A DNA stretch of 64,000 nt from Caviibacter abscessus (lineage in GTDB: Bacteria; Fusobacteriota; Fusobacteriia; Fusobacteriales; Leptotrichiaceae): the NCBI RefSeq assembly GCF_001517835.1, contig NZ_LOQG01000001.1, positions 1-64,000 on the forward strand, given 5' to 3'. Position 1 is the stretch's first letter, and each line of letters begins with the position of its first letter. The notes below the pieces were generated by a model. It saw only the letters and a program-made list of their open reading frames with translations. It made no database searches and was not told the DNA's origin. The position numbers and the translations under genes were made by a program. Positions 25,784 to 35,312 of the stretch are shown here, piece by piece.

Positions 25784-27178
25784 ATGTGTACAACAGTTAT
25801 TGTTGGAAAAAAAGTAACAATTAATAATAAGACAATAATTGCTAGAAATGAAGATTCACATTTAGCGATAAATCCCAAAAGATTAGAAATAGTAAAAGGA
25901 AATAAAATAAAAAATAGAAAACATAAATCTGTATATACGGGTGTGGAAGTTTTACTACCTGAAAAATCATATACATTTACAGCAATGCCTGATGTAATAT
26001 CTGATACATATAATAACGGAAGATTTAGTGAAGCAAGTGTAAATGAATTTCATGTTGCAGTAAGTTCAACAGAAAGTCTATATGGAAATGAAAGAGTTTT
26101 AGCATATGATCCATTAATTGAAAATGGTATTGCTGAAGATGCAATAAATGATATAGTAGCACCATTTATTAAAAGTGCTAAAGAAGGTGTTGAATTATTA
26201 GGAAAATACATTGAAAAATATGGTTCAAATGAAGGAAATGGTATAATTTTTTCTGATGACAAAGAAGTTTGGTATATGGAAATTCCAACAGGACATCACT
26301 GGGTAGCTGTTAGAATACCTGAAGATAGTTATGCAATAGCACCTAATTGTGTATGTATAGAAGAAATAGATTTTAATAGTCCTGATTATTTATATTCAAC
26401 AGGTATTAGAGAATTTGTTGAAAAATATAGTTTAAATCCAGATAGAGAAGGATTTAATTTTAGAAAAATATTTGGTACAAGTACAGAGTTAGATAGAGTA
26501 TATAATACGGCTAGAGCTTGGTTTGGTCATAAATATTTAGATAAAAATTTTGATAAGGATCCTGTATCGAGTGAAATACCGTTTATAAATAAAGCAGATA
26601 GACTTATAACTATTGAAGATGTTGAGTACATATTAAGTTCTCATTATAATGAAACTATTTATGATCCTATGGGTAATTCAGGTACAGAGTATGAAAAAAC
26701 AAGATTTAGAGCAATATCGCTTTCAAGAACGCAAGAATCACATATAATTGAAATTGATAAATTACCTGTAAAATGGGTTGCAATGGCAACAACAGCATTT
26801 ACTCCATATGTGCCATTTTTCACAGATGTTGATGATATTCCTGAAGAATATAGAGATACAACTTTTAAAATGGATATGAAATATGCGTATTGGTTATTTA
26901 AAGTATTTTCATATTATGTTGAAACACATTATAAGTTATTTTCTAAAGAAAATACTAAATATTTAGAAGAAATGCGTTCATATGGAAGAAGAAGGGTATT
27001 TGAAATTAGAGAAAATGCTTCAAAATTAAGTGGAACAAAATTAAGAGCATATTTAACAAATGAAAATGAAAAAACAGTTAAATATATGTTAGAAAAAACA
27101 AGAAATCTTTTAAATGAATTTATGACAAGAGCATTATCAGTATCTAAAATGTCATTTACTATGGATAAAAATTTATAA
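25784..27178 (+). CDS. C69 family dipeptidase (PepD type)
   Basis: A cysteine peptidase of the N-terminal nucleophile class that cleaves dipeptides. It begins MCTTVIVGKK, so removal of Met exposes the catalytic Cys2. Other family features are IIARNEDSH, AMPDV, VNEFHVAVSSTES, DKEVWYMEIPTGHHWVAVRIPEDSYAIAPN and ILSSHYNETIYDP. The 464-residue length is typical and there is no signal peptide, so it acts in the cytoplasm. Driven by a consensus promoter and closed by a strong terminator, it is a single-gene unit probably used in peptide catabolism. Confidence 0.9.
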   Translation: MCTTVIVGKKVTINNKTIIARNEDSHLAINPKRLEIVKGNKIKNRKHKSVYTGVEVLLPEKSYTFTAMPDVISDTYNNGRFSEASVNEFHVAVSSTESLYGNERVLAYDPLIENGIAEDAINDIVAPFIKSAKEGVELLGKYIEKYGSNEGNGIIFSDDKEVWYMEIPTGHHWVAVRIPEDSYAIAPNCVCIEEIDFNSPDYLYSTGIREFVEKYSLNPDREGFNFRKIFGTSTELDRVYNTARAWFGHKYLDKNFDKDPVSSEIPFINKADRLITIEDVEYILSSHYNETIYDPMGNSGTEYEKTRFRAISLSRTQESHIIEIDKLPVKWVAMATTAFTPYVPFFTDVDDIPEEYRDTTFKMDMKYAYWLFKVFSYYVETHYKLFSKENTKYLEEMRSYGRRRVFEIRENASKLSGTKLRAYLTNENEKTVKYMLEKTRNLLNEFMTRALSVSKMSFTMDKNL

Positions 27179-27181
27179 TAA

Positions 27182-27217
27182 AGAATGTCTCGCTTTATGA
27201 GACATTCTATTTTTTTG
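27182..27217 (+). terminator. Rho-independent terminator after the C69 peptidase
   Basis: A perfect 10-bp stem (27182-27191 with 27199-27208), seven-base loop and T run. Confidence 0.88.
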
Positions 27218-27283
27218 AATATTAGTGTTATAAATAAAAACTCGTTAATTTTTGTTTTCTATAATTATATATTTTTAAGTTTT

Positions 27284-28390
27284 TTAGTTTGAATATTTTG
27301 ATTTGTGACTTATGTAAGTTTCATTTTTTATTATGAGTTTATCATAAATTTCTGATATGAAATAAAAAGAACCACAATAAATATTAATACAATTTTCATC
27401 AATATAAATATCATCAATAATATCAACATTTCCAAGTGTTTCTATGATATTTTGTTTACTTCGTCCTCGCTTAATATGTGGCATTGGATAGACACTTACT
27501 TTTTTTGCAAAAGATGAAGCAATTTTATATATACTTTTAATGTCTTTATCAAGTAGTGATGTTAAAAATATATGTAAATTATCATAATTTTTAAAGTTTT
27601 CTTTTAAAGCTAAAAAAGAAGCCTCATTATGAGATATATCTATGTAAACATTGTCTCTTATCTTTTCTTGCCTACCTCTTAGTTTGAATTTTTTTAATCC
27701 ATTTTGTATAAATTCATCACTTAAATTAAATAATTTGAATACTTCATATGCAAGAGCGAAATTACTTTCTTGAAATTTACCTGATAAAGGCAATTTAAAT
27801 TTGTCAGTACCTGTAATATATTTTGAATTATTTGTAAGTTTTTCAATTTCATCTTTTAAACACTTGATATTATGAGTATAAAAAGTTAGTGTGTTATTTT
27901 TACATATACCTGCCTTTTGAAATGCTATACTTTCAATAGAGTTTCCAAGCATATTAGTATGATCATATGATACATTTGTTATTAGTGCAACATCATAATT
28001 AAGACAATTTGTGCTGTCATATTTACCACCAATACCAACTTCAATTATTGCAATGTCAACTTGATTGTCAATAAAATAATTCATTGCAATTAAAAATAAA
28101 AAGTCAAAAAAGCCTATTTTAAGATGTTTAAATTTGTCGTAATATGAAAAAAATTCTTTATTACTAATTTGTTTTTGATTTATTGTAATTCTTTCATTTG
28201 GACTAAAAAGATGGGGAGAAGTAAATTTTCCCACTTTATATTTCCCCATTAAAACACATTCAAGATAAGAACATGTAGAACCTTTACCATTTGTACCAGC
28301 AACATGAATTAAATAAGGTAATTTTCCTTTTATATATTTAGTTAAGTCAATATTTTCTTCTCTTTTCCTGTTAAATATTTCATCAAACAT
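27284..28390 (-). CDS. folC: Folylpolyglutamate synthase/dihydrofolate synthase
   Basis: FolC adds glutamate to folates (and, in many bacteria, to dihydropteroate) using ATP. The Mur-ligase-type P-loop is HVAGTNGKGSTCSYLE. It is followed by GKFTSPHLFSPNERI, AIIEVGIGGKYDSTN, ALITNVSYDHTNMLG and the C-terminal SHNEAS. At 368 residues it is slightly short because loops are trimmed. The ATG at 28390 sits behind GGAGGT; an in-frame ATG four codons upstream overlaps that site. It is alone on the minus strand between divergent dinG-like and convergent peptidase genes. Confidence 0.9.
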   Translation of the reverse strand: MFDEIFNRKREENIDLTKYIKGKLPYLIHVAGTNGKGSTCSYLECVLMGKYKVGKFTSPHLFSPNERITINQKQISNKEFFSYYDKFKHLKIGFFDFLFLIAMNYFIDNQVDIAIIEVGIGGKYDSTNCLNYDVALITNVSYDHTNMLGNSIESIAFQKAGICKNNTLTFYTHNIKCLKDEIEKLTNNSKYITGTDKFKLPLSGKFQESNFALAYEVFKLFNLSDEFIQNGLKKFKLRGRQEKIRDNVYIDISHNEASFLALKENFKNYDNLHIFLTSLLDKDIKSIYKIASSFAKKVSVYPMPHIKRGRSKQNIIETLGNVDIIDDIYIDENCINIYCGSFYFISEIYDKLIIKNETYISHKSKYSN

Positions 28391-28444
28391 TTGTACCTCC
28401 ATAAATAGTATAACATAATTTAAATGAATAGATATAAAATAAAT

Positions 28445-28472
28445 TTGAATTTATGCTATAAAATGATATAAT
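28445..28472 (+). promoter_or_regulatory. Extended -10 promoter upstream of the DinG-type helicase
   Basis: TTGAAT at 28445-28450, 16-base spacer, TATAAT at 28467-28472 preceded by TGA. It lies 28 bases before the ATG. Confidence 0.75.
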
Positions 28473-28500
28473 TTTATATATTAAAAATAAAGGAAAGTAA

Positions 28501-30420
28501 ATGAAAGAATATTTTAAAAAAATGATAGATAGCTTTGACTTTGAATATAGAGAAGGTCAAATTGAAATGGCTAGTATTATAGAAAGACATTTAAATGAAT
28601 ATGAACCATGCATAATAGAAGCGGGTACAGGTATAGGAAAAACTTTAGCATATCTTATGCCTTTAGTTTTATATGCTAAAGAACATAGAACAAGGATAGT
28701 AATATCAACTAATACAATTAATTTACAAGAACAATTAGTTGAAAAAGATTTACCTCTTTTAGAAAAAATTTTAGGTCAAGAGATAAAGTATATGCTTGTA
28801 AAAGGAAGAAGCAATTATGCTTGTCATGTAAGATTTATGAAAAATAATAAAAATGAAAAATTAGCAAAGTGGTTTGAAAACACAAAAACAGGTGATAAGG
28901 CTGAAATTGATTTTTATTTAAATGCTGATGAGTGGAATCTAGTAAAATCAGATAAAGATTATTGTTCTGTAAAAAAATGTAATTGCTTTTTCTATAAAGC
29001 TAGAAAAGAGTTACAAGACCAAGAAATACTTATAGTAAATCATTCACTTTTATTTTCTAATTTTAAGTATGACAAAATTTTACCTAAATTTAATATATTA
29101 CTTATAGATGAAGCACATAATCTTGAAAATTCAGCAAGAAAGTATTTTGAGTATAGCATTAATTCATCAGAAGTAAGTGCAGTACTAGGAATGCTTTATA
29201 ATAGGAAAAACAAAGTTGGAGCATATTTATCAATGCTTGGAAAAATTGCAGAGTATGTTTCAAGTACTTCATATATAGTATTTGAAGAAAATAGAGATGA
29301 AGTTCTTTCTTTATTTAATTTAATATACGATAATTTCATAAAACAAAGTTCAGAAATATCAAAAATAATGGTAGAAAAAAATATAGAAAAAATAAGAAGG
29401 AAGTATATTGAAAATAGGTTAGAAAAATATATTGAATACAATAAAGAAGTTATAAATAATTTTAAAAAATTAAGCAAAATAATAAAAGTATTAAAAGAAA
29501 ATATAGAAGCATATAATTTACCGGAAGATATTTATCAAGATTTCTTTGCTTTATATGACAAATTAAAAGAAAATATAGATACGTTAAAAACTATTGAAAA
29601 AAATAGTCAAGATGAATATGTAAATTGGTTTAAATTTAATTTAAATGATTTAAGTATTGATATTATGTCAACACCGTATATTATCGCAGATAAACTTGAA
29701 AAAGAATTATTAAAGGATAATAAAAATGTCATTTTAACTTCAGCAACATTAAGAGTTGATAATAAATTTGAATATATTAAGTCAAGACTTGGAATATCAA
29801 ATTTTGAAGAATATGTAATAAAATCACCATTTGATTATGACAGAAATATGAAAATATTATTATCAAAAAATTCCCCTGATGTAAATACAGCCGAGTTTAT
29901 AGACTATACTGCCTCTTTTATTAATAATTATGCTAAGGAAAAAAATGGTAATTGTTTTGTTTTATTTACTTCATATAAATTTATGAGTCAGGTATATAAT
30001 AAGTTGGAATTAGAAGATTTTATTATTTTAAAACAAGGAGATATGTCAAGAACAAATTTAATTGAAACTTTTAAATCAAATGATAAGTCAATACTTTTAG
30101 GAACAGATAGTTTCTGGGAGGGTGTTGATGTAAAAGGAGATAAATTAAAAAGTATAATTATTCCAAAACTTCCTTTTCAAGTACCAGATGATCCTATAGT
30201 TGAGGCTATAATTGAAAATATACAAAAACAAGGGGATATACCATTTATAAAATATCAATTACCTCTTATGACTGTAAAATTATGTCAAGGAGTTGGAAGG
30301 CTTATAAGAAGTAAAAAAGATGAAGGAGAAATTGTAATTTTAGATAGTAGAATAGTGAAAAAATCATATGGAAAATCTATATTAAATTCATTTCCAAGTA
30401 AAAACATATTAAAATTTTAG
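28501..30420 (+). CDS. DinG/XPD-family ATP-dependent DNA helicase
   Basis: A superfamily 2 helicase of 639 residues. Walker A AGTGIGKT is at 41-48 and the DEAH box at 203-206. Four cysteines (C108, C155, C160, C162) sit between them in the place where DinG and XPD carry a [4Fe-4S] cluster. Late motifs are ILTSATLR, LLGTDSFWEGVDVKGDKL and VKLCQGVGRLIRS. It has no 3'-5' exonuclease domain, unlike Gram-positive DinG. Likely used in DNA repair or clearing R-loops. metE follows 12 bases later. Confidence 0.88.
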   Translation: MKEYFKKMIDSFDFEYREGQIEMASIIERHLNEYEPCIIEAGTGIGKTLAYLMPLVLYAKEHRTRIVISTNTINLQEQLVEKDLPLLEKILGQEIKYMLVKGRSNYACHVRFMKNNKNEKLAKWFENTKTGDKAEIDFYLNADEWNLVKSDKDYCSVKKCNCFFYKARKELQDQEILIVNHSLLFSNFKYDKILPKFNILLIDEAHNLENSARKYFEYSINSSEVSAVLGMLYNRKNKVGAYLSMLGKIAEYVSSTSYIVFEENRDEVLSLFNLIYDNFIKQSSEISKIMVEKNIEKIRRKYIENRLEKYIEYNKEVINNFKKLSKIIKVLKENIEAYNLPEDIYQDFFALYDKLKENIDTLKTIEKNSQDEYVNWFKFNLNDLSIDIMSTPYIIADKLEKELLKDNKNVILTSATLRVDNKFEYIKSRLGISNFEEYVIKSPFDYDRNMKILLSKNSPDVNTAEFIDYTASFINNYAKEKNGNCFVLFTSYKFMSQVYNKLELEDFIILKQGDMSRTNLIETFKSNDKSILLGTDSFWEGVDVKGDKLKSIIIPKLPFQVPDDPIVEAIIENIQKQGDIPFIKYQLPLMTVKLCQGVGRLIRSKKDEGEIVILDSRIVKKSYGKSILNSFPSKNILKF

Positions 30421-30432
30421 AAAGGCAATAAT

Positions 30433-32583
30433 ATGAAAGCATCTGTAGTTGCATATCCAAGAATTGGTGAAAATAGAGAATTAAAATTTGCTGTTGAAAA
30501 ATATTTTAATAAACATATAAGTGAAGAAGAACTTAAAACAGTTGCAAAAAATCTTAGAAAAGCTCATTTAAAAAGTCAAAGTGAAAATAATATTGAATAT
30601 ATTTCCAGTAATGATTTTTCTTATTATGACAGAGTACTTGATGTGGCGAACATGTTAAATATTATTCCAAGTAGGTACAAAAATCTTAAACTTAATGAAC
30701 TTGATACATATTTTTCTATGGCACGAGGTTATCAAGGAATTAATGGTGATGTTTGTTCTCTTAGCATGAAAAAATGGTTTAATACAAATTACCATTATAT
30801 AGTGCCGGAAATAGAAGATGATGCGAATATATATATTAAAAATAATAAAATATTTGATGAGTATTTAGAAGCAAAAGAATTCAAGCCTACAATTATAGGA
30901 CCATTTACATTAATGAAGTTGTCAACGTTTGCTGGAACTAAAACGAAGTATGATTTTTTAGATTCATTTATAAATACTTATACAGATATATTGAAAAGAT
31001 TAAGAAAATTAGATGTTAAATGGTTTCAAATTGAAGAACCTTACTTAGTTTGCGAATTAGATAAAGATGATATATATTTATTTAAAACAATGTATTCAAA
31101 AATACTTGAGAATAAAGGAAATGTAAAAGTTTTACTTCAAACTTATTTTGGAGATATTTCTCATATATTTTCTAGTATTTATAACATGAATTTTGATGCT
31201 TTTGGGTTAGATTTTGTAGAAGGTAAAAATAATTTAGATATTTTTAGTAAATATAATTTGTTAGATAAAGTAATTTTTGCAGGAGTTATAAATGGTAAAA
31301 ATGTGTGGAAAGCTGATTTAGATAAAATCTTTACTATTTTGTCAAAAATAAAAGAAAATTCTAAAGAAGTAGTAGTATCAACATCATGTTCATTAATTCA
31401 TATTCCGTATACAATTGAAAATGAAAAAAATATTTGTAAAAATATGTTTTCCTTTGCTAAAGAAAAATTAGTAGAATTAGAAACTTTAAAAAAATATGTG
31501 GGTAAAAATAGAGAAAATATTACCGAGATAATACAAAGTGATAATAATATCAAATATGAAAAAAGAAAAAGTATAATAAAAAATAATATATTACTTCCAA
31601 TTACAACAATAGGTTCTTTTCCTCAGACAGAGGACATTAAAAATATTAGAAAAAAATATTTAAATAATGTGATTTCAAAAGAAAAATATGAAGAATTTAT
31701 TAAATTAAAAATAAAAGAATGTATAGTGTTTCAAGAAGAAATAGGAATTGATATTTTGGTTCATGGAGAATTTGAAAGAAATGATATGGTTGAGTACTTT
31801 TATGAAAATCTTTTAGGCTTTGTGTTCACAAAAAATGGTTGGGTACAATCATATGGAACAAGATGTGTAAAACCACCGATTATAAACTCAGATATAAAAA
31901 GGAAAAAGTCAATTACTCTTAAATGGATTTTATATGCTAAAAGTCTCACAAATAAACCAATGAAAGCAATTTTAACAGGACCTATTACAATATTAAATTG
32001 GTCTTTTAAAAGAGAAGATATAAGTCAAAAAGACATTGCATTTCAAATAGCAAAAGCAATAAATGAAGAGGTTTTAGAACTTGAAAAAAATGGAATCGAT
32101 ATTATTCAAATTGATGAACCAGCGATAAGAGAAAAATTACCTTTAAAAAATGAAAAAGCTCATTCTGATTATTTAGATTTAGTTGTTCAGTCATTTAGGA
32201 TGTCATATTATGGCATTAAAGAAACTACTAAGATACATACACATATATGTTACAGTGATTTTAAAGATATAATTGGCGTAATTGATAATCTTGGTGTTGA
32301 TGTGATATACTTAGAATTATCTAAAGATAATTTTTCACAAGTATCTAAGTTATGTGATATTAAAACTAATATAGGTGCTGGAATATATGATGTTCACTCG
32401 CAAAGAATACCAAGTATAGAAGAAATAAAAGGAAATATTTTAAAAATTAGTAGTAAAATAAATATAAATAAATTGGTTATTAATCCAGATTGCGGGCTTA
32501 AAACTAGAAATTATTTTGAAATTAAAGAAAGTTTAAAAAATATTGTATGTGCTGTAAAGCAAATTAGGGAAGAATCGAAGTAG
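30433..32583 (+). CDS. metE: Cobalamin-independent methionine synthase
   Basis: MetE transfers a methyl group from methyltetrahydropteroyl-glutamate to homocysteine. The N-terminal barrel starts VVAYPRIGENRELKFAVEKY. The C-terminal catalytic barrel has TTIGSFPQT, LTGPITILNWS and IQIDEPAIRE. The zinc ligands are all visible: H604 and C606 in THICYSDF, E628 in YLELS and C687 in NPDCGLKTR. At 716 residues it is a little shorter than the enteric enzyme. Only 12 bases separate it from the helicase, so there is no room for a SAM or B12 riboswitch and it is probably read from the upstream promoter. Confidence 0.94.
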   Translation: MKASVVAYPRIGENRELKFAVEKYFNKHISEEELKTVAKNLRKAHLKSQSENNIEYISSNDFSYYDRVLDVANMLNIIPSRYKNLKLNELDTYFSMARGYQGINGDVCSLSMKKWFNTNYHYIVPEIEDDANIYIKNNKIFDEYLEAKEFKPTIIGPFTLMKLSTFAGTKTKYDFLDSFINTYTDILKRLRKLDVKWFQIEEPYLVCELDKDDIYLFKTMYSKILENKGNVKVLLQTYFGDISHIFSSIYNMNFDAFGLDFVEGKNNLDIFSKYNLLDKVIFAGVINGKNVWKADLDKIFTILSKIKENSKEVVVSTSCSLIHIPYTIENEKNICKNMFSFAKEKLVELETLKKYVGKNRENITEIIQSDNNIKYEKRKSIIKNNILLPITTIGSFPQTEDIKNIRKKYLNNVISKEKYEEFIKLKIKECIVFQEEIGIDILVHGEFERNDMVEYFYENLLGFVFTKNGWVQSYGTRCVKPPIINSDIKRKKSITLKWILYAKSLTNKPMKAILTGPITILNWSFKREDISQKDIAFQIAKAINEEVLELEKNGIDIIQIDEPAIREKLPLKNEKAHSDYLDLVVQSFRMSYYGIKETTKIHTHICYSDFKDIIGVIDNLGVDVIYLELSKDNFSQVSKLCDIKTNIGAGIYDVHSQRIPSIEEIKGNILKISSKININKLVINPDCGLKTRNYFEIKESLKNIVCAVKQIREESK

Positions 32584-32589
32584 ATATTT

Positions 32590-33362
32590 ATGAAAAAAAT
32601 TTTAATTTTTATTTTGTTTTTTAGTATTTTTTCCTTTACTAATGATTTTGGAATATTTATAGGAGAAAAAAAATTAGATAAATTATCTAAGTATAAAATG
32701 GTTGTGATAGATGCGACGTACTATTCTAAAGATGAAATAAAAAGTTTAAAAGATAAAAATATTAAAGTATACTCATATATTAATATAGGCTCAGTTGAAA
32801 CGTTTAGACCATATTATAGGAAGTTTAAAAACAAAATAATAAAAAAATATGATAATTGGAATAATGAGTTTTGGATTGATATTACAAATAAAAATTGGAA
32901 AAACACATAAAAGATTATTCGAGTAAGCTTGCTAATAAAAATATAGATGGTTTTTTTATAGATAATGCAGATATATACTATATATCAAAAAATAAAAAAG
33001 TATATGAGAGTATAATTGAAATATTAAAAATGATAAAAAAACATAATTTACCCATTATAATTAATGGTATCGACATATTTTTAAAAGATGCACTAAAAAA
33101 AAATAATATAAATGGATTAATTAATGCAGTTAATCAAGAAACTGTATTTACTAGAATTGATTTTAATAAAAGAAAATTTTTTAAACAAAAAAGAAATATT
33201 ACAAATGAGTATTTAAAATATTTATCAAAATTAAAAAAAATAGGGATTGATATATATTTGACAGAATATACTACGGATTATTACTTAGTAAGTAAAATAA
33301 AAAAATATTGTAAAAAACATAAGTATAAAGTATATGTTTCAGATAGTATAGAATTAAAATAA
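32590..33362 (+). pseudogene. GH114-like (endo-alpha-1,4-polygalactosaminidase family) exported protein, frameshifted
   Basis: Two overlapping frames together make one protein. The first (32590-32910) has a signal peptide and YKMVVIDATYYS...VKVYSYINIGSVE-type strands; the second (from about 32895) continues with NKNIDGFFIDNADIY, IIINGIDIFLKDAL and TEYTTDYYLVSKIKKYCKK. This is the TIM-barrel pattern of GH114/TM1410-like glycosidases. The break is at TGGAAAAACACATA (about 32895-32908): one more A would join the frames as NWKKHIKDYS. The total of 773 bases is one short of a multiple of three. It could be a real pseudogene, slippage, or a sequence error. Confidence 0.65.
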
Positions 33363-33375
33363 AGGAGTGATAAAT

Positions 33376-34086
33376 ATGAAAAAATTTATAATAGAACAAG
33401 GTTTTTTTGATATATTTCCAGATGCAAAGTTAGGTATAGTAGTTTGTAAAGGGATTAACAACAATATAATTGATGAAAATAAATATAAATATTTGTTAGA
33501 TGAATCATATAAAATAGTTCCAAGTCATTTACCAAATCCTGATTTTAGTAGTAATAATGTTATAAAAGTCTATAGAGAAGCATTTCAAAAATTTAAAACT
33601 AAAAAAGGTGCAAGATCTTCTATTGAAGCTTTATTAAAACGTGTAAATAACGGGGGTACAATTGGAAATATTAATCCGTTAGTTGATATATATAATTCAG
33701 TTTCACTAAAATATGCACTACCTTGCGGGGGAGAAGATATTGATGAATTTTTAGGAGATATAAGACTTACATTAGCAAATGGAACAGAAAGTTTTATAAC
33801 ACTTGGATCTGATAAAAGTGAACCACCATATGAAAATGAAATAGTATATAAAGATAACGAGGGTGCTATATGCAGATGTTTAAACTGGAGAGAGTGTGTA
33901 AGGACTATACTTACAGAAAAAACAAAGAATGCTTTTTTATGTATTGAATTAATAGATACTGATAGAATTGATATACTTAATGTAGCACTTATGGAACTAA
34001 AAACTTTAATAGATACCAATTTAGGCGGAGTAAGTGAAATTGAAATTCTTGATATAAATAATAGAGAAATAATTATTGAAGAGTAG
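33376..34086 (+). CDS. B3/B4 tRNA-binding-domain protein (PheT B3/4-like)
   Basis: A 236-residue soluble protein built of a single B3/B4 domain like that of the phenylalanyl-tRNA synthetase beta chain, where it helps to edit mischarged tRNA. Typical segments are LGIVVCKGINN, REAFQKFKTKKGARSSIEALLKRV, INPLVDIYNSVSLKYALPCGGEDID and GAICRCLNWRECVRT. Free-standing versions are common in Firmicutes and related groups and are thought to be trans-editing or tRNA-binding proteins; that role is inference. The ATG at 33376 follows AAAGGAGTGAT. Confidence 0.8.
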   Translation: MKKFIIEQGFFDIFPDAKLGIVVCKGINNNIIDENKYKYLLDESYKIVPSHLPNPDFSSNNVIKVYREAFQKFKTKKGARSSIEALLKRVNNGGTIGNINPLVDIYNSVSLKYALPCGGEDIDEFLGDIRLTLANGTESFITLGSDKSEPPYENEIVYKDNEGAICRCLNWRECVRTILTEKTKNAFLCIELIDTDRIDILNVALMELKTLIDTNLGGVSEIEILDINNREIIIEE

Positions 34087-34095
34087 TGATAAATA

Positions 34096-34866
34096 ATGAA
34101 ATTGATAGATGCACATTGTCATTTAAATGATAGTATGTATGATGAAGACTTAGAGTGTATAATAGATGAAATTTTAAAAGAAATGGAATTTATAGTATGT
34201 TCAGGTTGGGATTATGAAAGTTCGCTTAGAGCAATTAAATTAAGTGAAAAATATGATAAAGTATATGCTACTATTGGGTATCATCCAACAGATATTTCAA
34301 AAATAAATGACAAAGATTTTTCACACATTGAAGAACTTGCAAGAACTCATAAAAAAGTAATCGGAATTGGAGAAATAGGGCTTGATTATCATTGGATGAA
34401 AGATCCAAAAGATGTTCAAAAACAAGCGTTTACAAGACAAATAGAAATGATAAGAAGAGTTGATATACCTATTGTTATACATACTAGAGATGCACTTGAA
34501 GATACGATTAATATATTAAAAGAATATAAAGATGTTGGAGGAATACTTCATTGTTTTCCAGGTTCATATGAATCTGTAAAACCTATATTAGATAGATATT
34601 ATGTTAGTGTTGGTGGAACGCTTACATTTAAAAATAATGTTAAAACAAAAGAACTAGTTTCTAAAGTGCCACTTGACAGAATAGTTATTGAAACAGATAG
34701 TCCGTATTTAACTCCAGTGCCTTTTAGAGGAAAAAGAAATAATCCAGTATTTACAAAATATGTAGCTGAAGAAATTGCAAGAATTAAAGAAATTGATGTT
34801 GAGCAAGTTATAAACCAAACAAGTAAAAATGCAATTAAAGCGTATAGATTGGAAAATTTATTATGA
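34096..34866 (+). CDS. TatD family metal-dependent hydrolase (DNase)
   Basis: A 256-residue TIM-barrel metallo-hydrolase. Metal ligands and family motifs are visible: DAHCHLND at the N-terminus, GYHPTDIS, IGEIGLDYHW, IPIVIHTRDA, GILHCFPGS and ETDSPYLTPVPFRGKRN. Members act as 3'-5' exonucleases or D-aminoacyl-tRNA deacylase-like enzymes. Its stop overlaps the acpS start (ATGA), so both are coupled. There are no Tat translocase genes nearby, consistent with its role being unrelated to protein export. Confidence 0.92.
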   Translation: MKLIDAHCHLNDSMYDEDLECIIDEILKEMEFIVCSGWDYESSLRAIKLSEKYDKVYATIGYHPTDISKINDKDFSHIEELARTHKKVIGIGEIGLDYHWMKDPKDVQKQAFTRQIEMIRRVDIPIVIHTRDALEDTINILKEYKDVGGILHCFPGSYESVKPILDRYYVSVGGTLTFKNNVKTKELVSKVPLDRIVIETDSPYLTPVPFRGKRNNPVFTKYVAEEIARIKEIDVEQVINQTSKNAIKAYRLENLL

Positions 34867-35201
34867 GAATAGGTACTGATATTGTAGAAGTTGATAGAAT
34901 AAAACAAGCGATAGAAAAAAATAATAATTTTAAAGAAAAAGTATTTACAAAAGCAGAAATAAAATATTGTGAAAATAAGAAAAATAAATACGAATCATAT
35001 TCTGGAAGATTTAGTGCTAAAGAAGCATTTGTTAAGGCTCTTGGTACAGGATTTACAGATGATATTTCATTTCTAGATATAGAAATACTAAATGATGAAA
35101 ATGGCAAACCTTGTATAAATTATAAAGGTAAAAACTATGATGTAAGTATATCGCATGAAAAAAGATATGCAATTGCAATGGTATTAATTGAAAGTCTTTG
35201 A
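34863..35201 (+). CDS. acpS: Holo-[acyl-carrier-protein] synthase
   Basis: AcpS attaches the phosphopantetheine arm from CoA to acyl carrier protein for fatty acid synthesis. The N-terminal RIGTDIVEVDRIKQAI carries the metal-binding Asp, and SGRFSAKEAFVKALGTGF carries the Glu and Lys of the active site. DVSISHEKRYAIAMV is the C-terminal motif. The 112-residue length is typical. It overlaps tatD by four bases, and its stop codon lies next to the left arm of the terminator. Confidence 0.94.
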   Translation: MRIGTDIVEVDRIKQAIEKNNNFKEKVFTKAEIKYCENKKNKYESYSGRFSAKEAFVKALGTGFTDDISFLDIEILNDENGKPCINYKGKNYDVSISHEKRYAIAMVLIESL

Positions 35202-35221
35202 AAACAAGACTTTCTTTTTTT
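35190..35221 (+). terminator. Rho-independent terminator overlapping the end of acpS
   Basis: GAAAGTCTT (35190-35198) pairs with AAGACTTTC (35206-35214), followed by TTTTTTT. The left arm is inside the coding sequence. Confidence 0.85.
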
Positions 35222-35233
35222 ATAAAAAAGTTG

Positions 35234-35262
35234 TTGACAAAAGAAAAAAAAAGGTATATTAT
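35234..35262 (+). promoter_or_regulatory. Heat-shock operon promoter
   Basis: TTGACA at 35234-35239, 17-base spacer, TATTAT at 35257-35262. The CIRCE operator starts five bases after the -10 box, so HrcA binding would cover the transcription start. Confidence 0.85.
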
Positions 35263-35266
35263 ACAT

Positions 35267-35293
35267 TTAGCACTAGAAGGTTATGAGTGCTAA
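35267..35293 (+). promoter_or_regulatory. CIRCE operator for HrcA
   Basis: TTAGCACTA-N9-GAGTGCTAA matches the CIRCE consensus TTAGCACTC-N9-GAGTGCTAA in all but one position (the ninth base of the left arm). It is directly upstream of hrcA, the gene for its own repressor. Confidence 0.95.
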
Positions 35294-35312
35294 CAAGCGA
35301 GAAGGTGATCTG

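Noticed and set aside
30421-30432. Possible SAM, B12 or T-box riboswitch ahead of metE
   Set aside because: Only 12 bases separate metE from the helicase gene, too little for any such element, and the end of the helicase gene does not form one.
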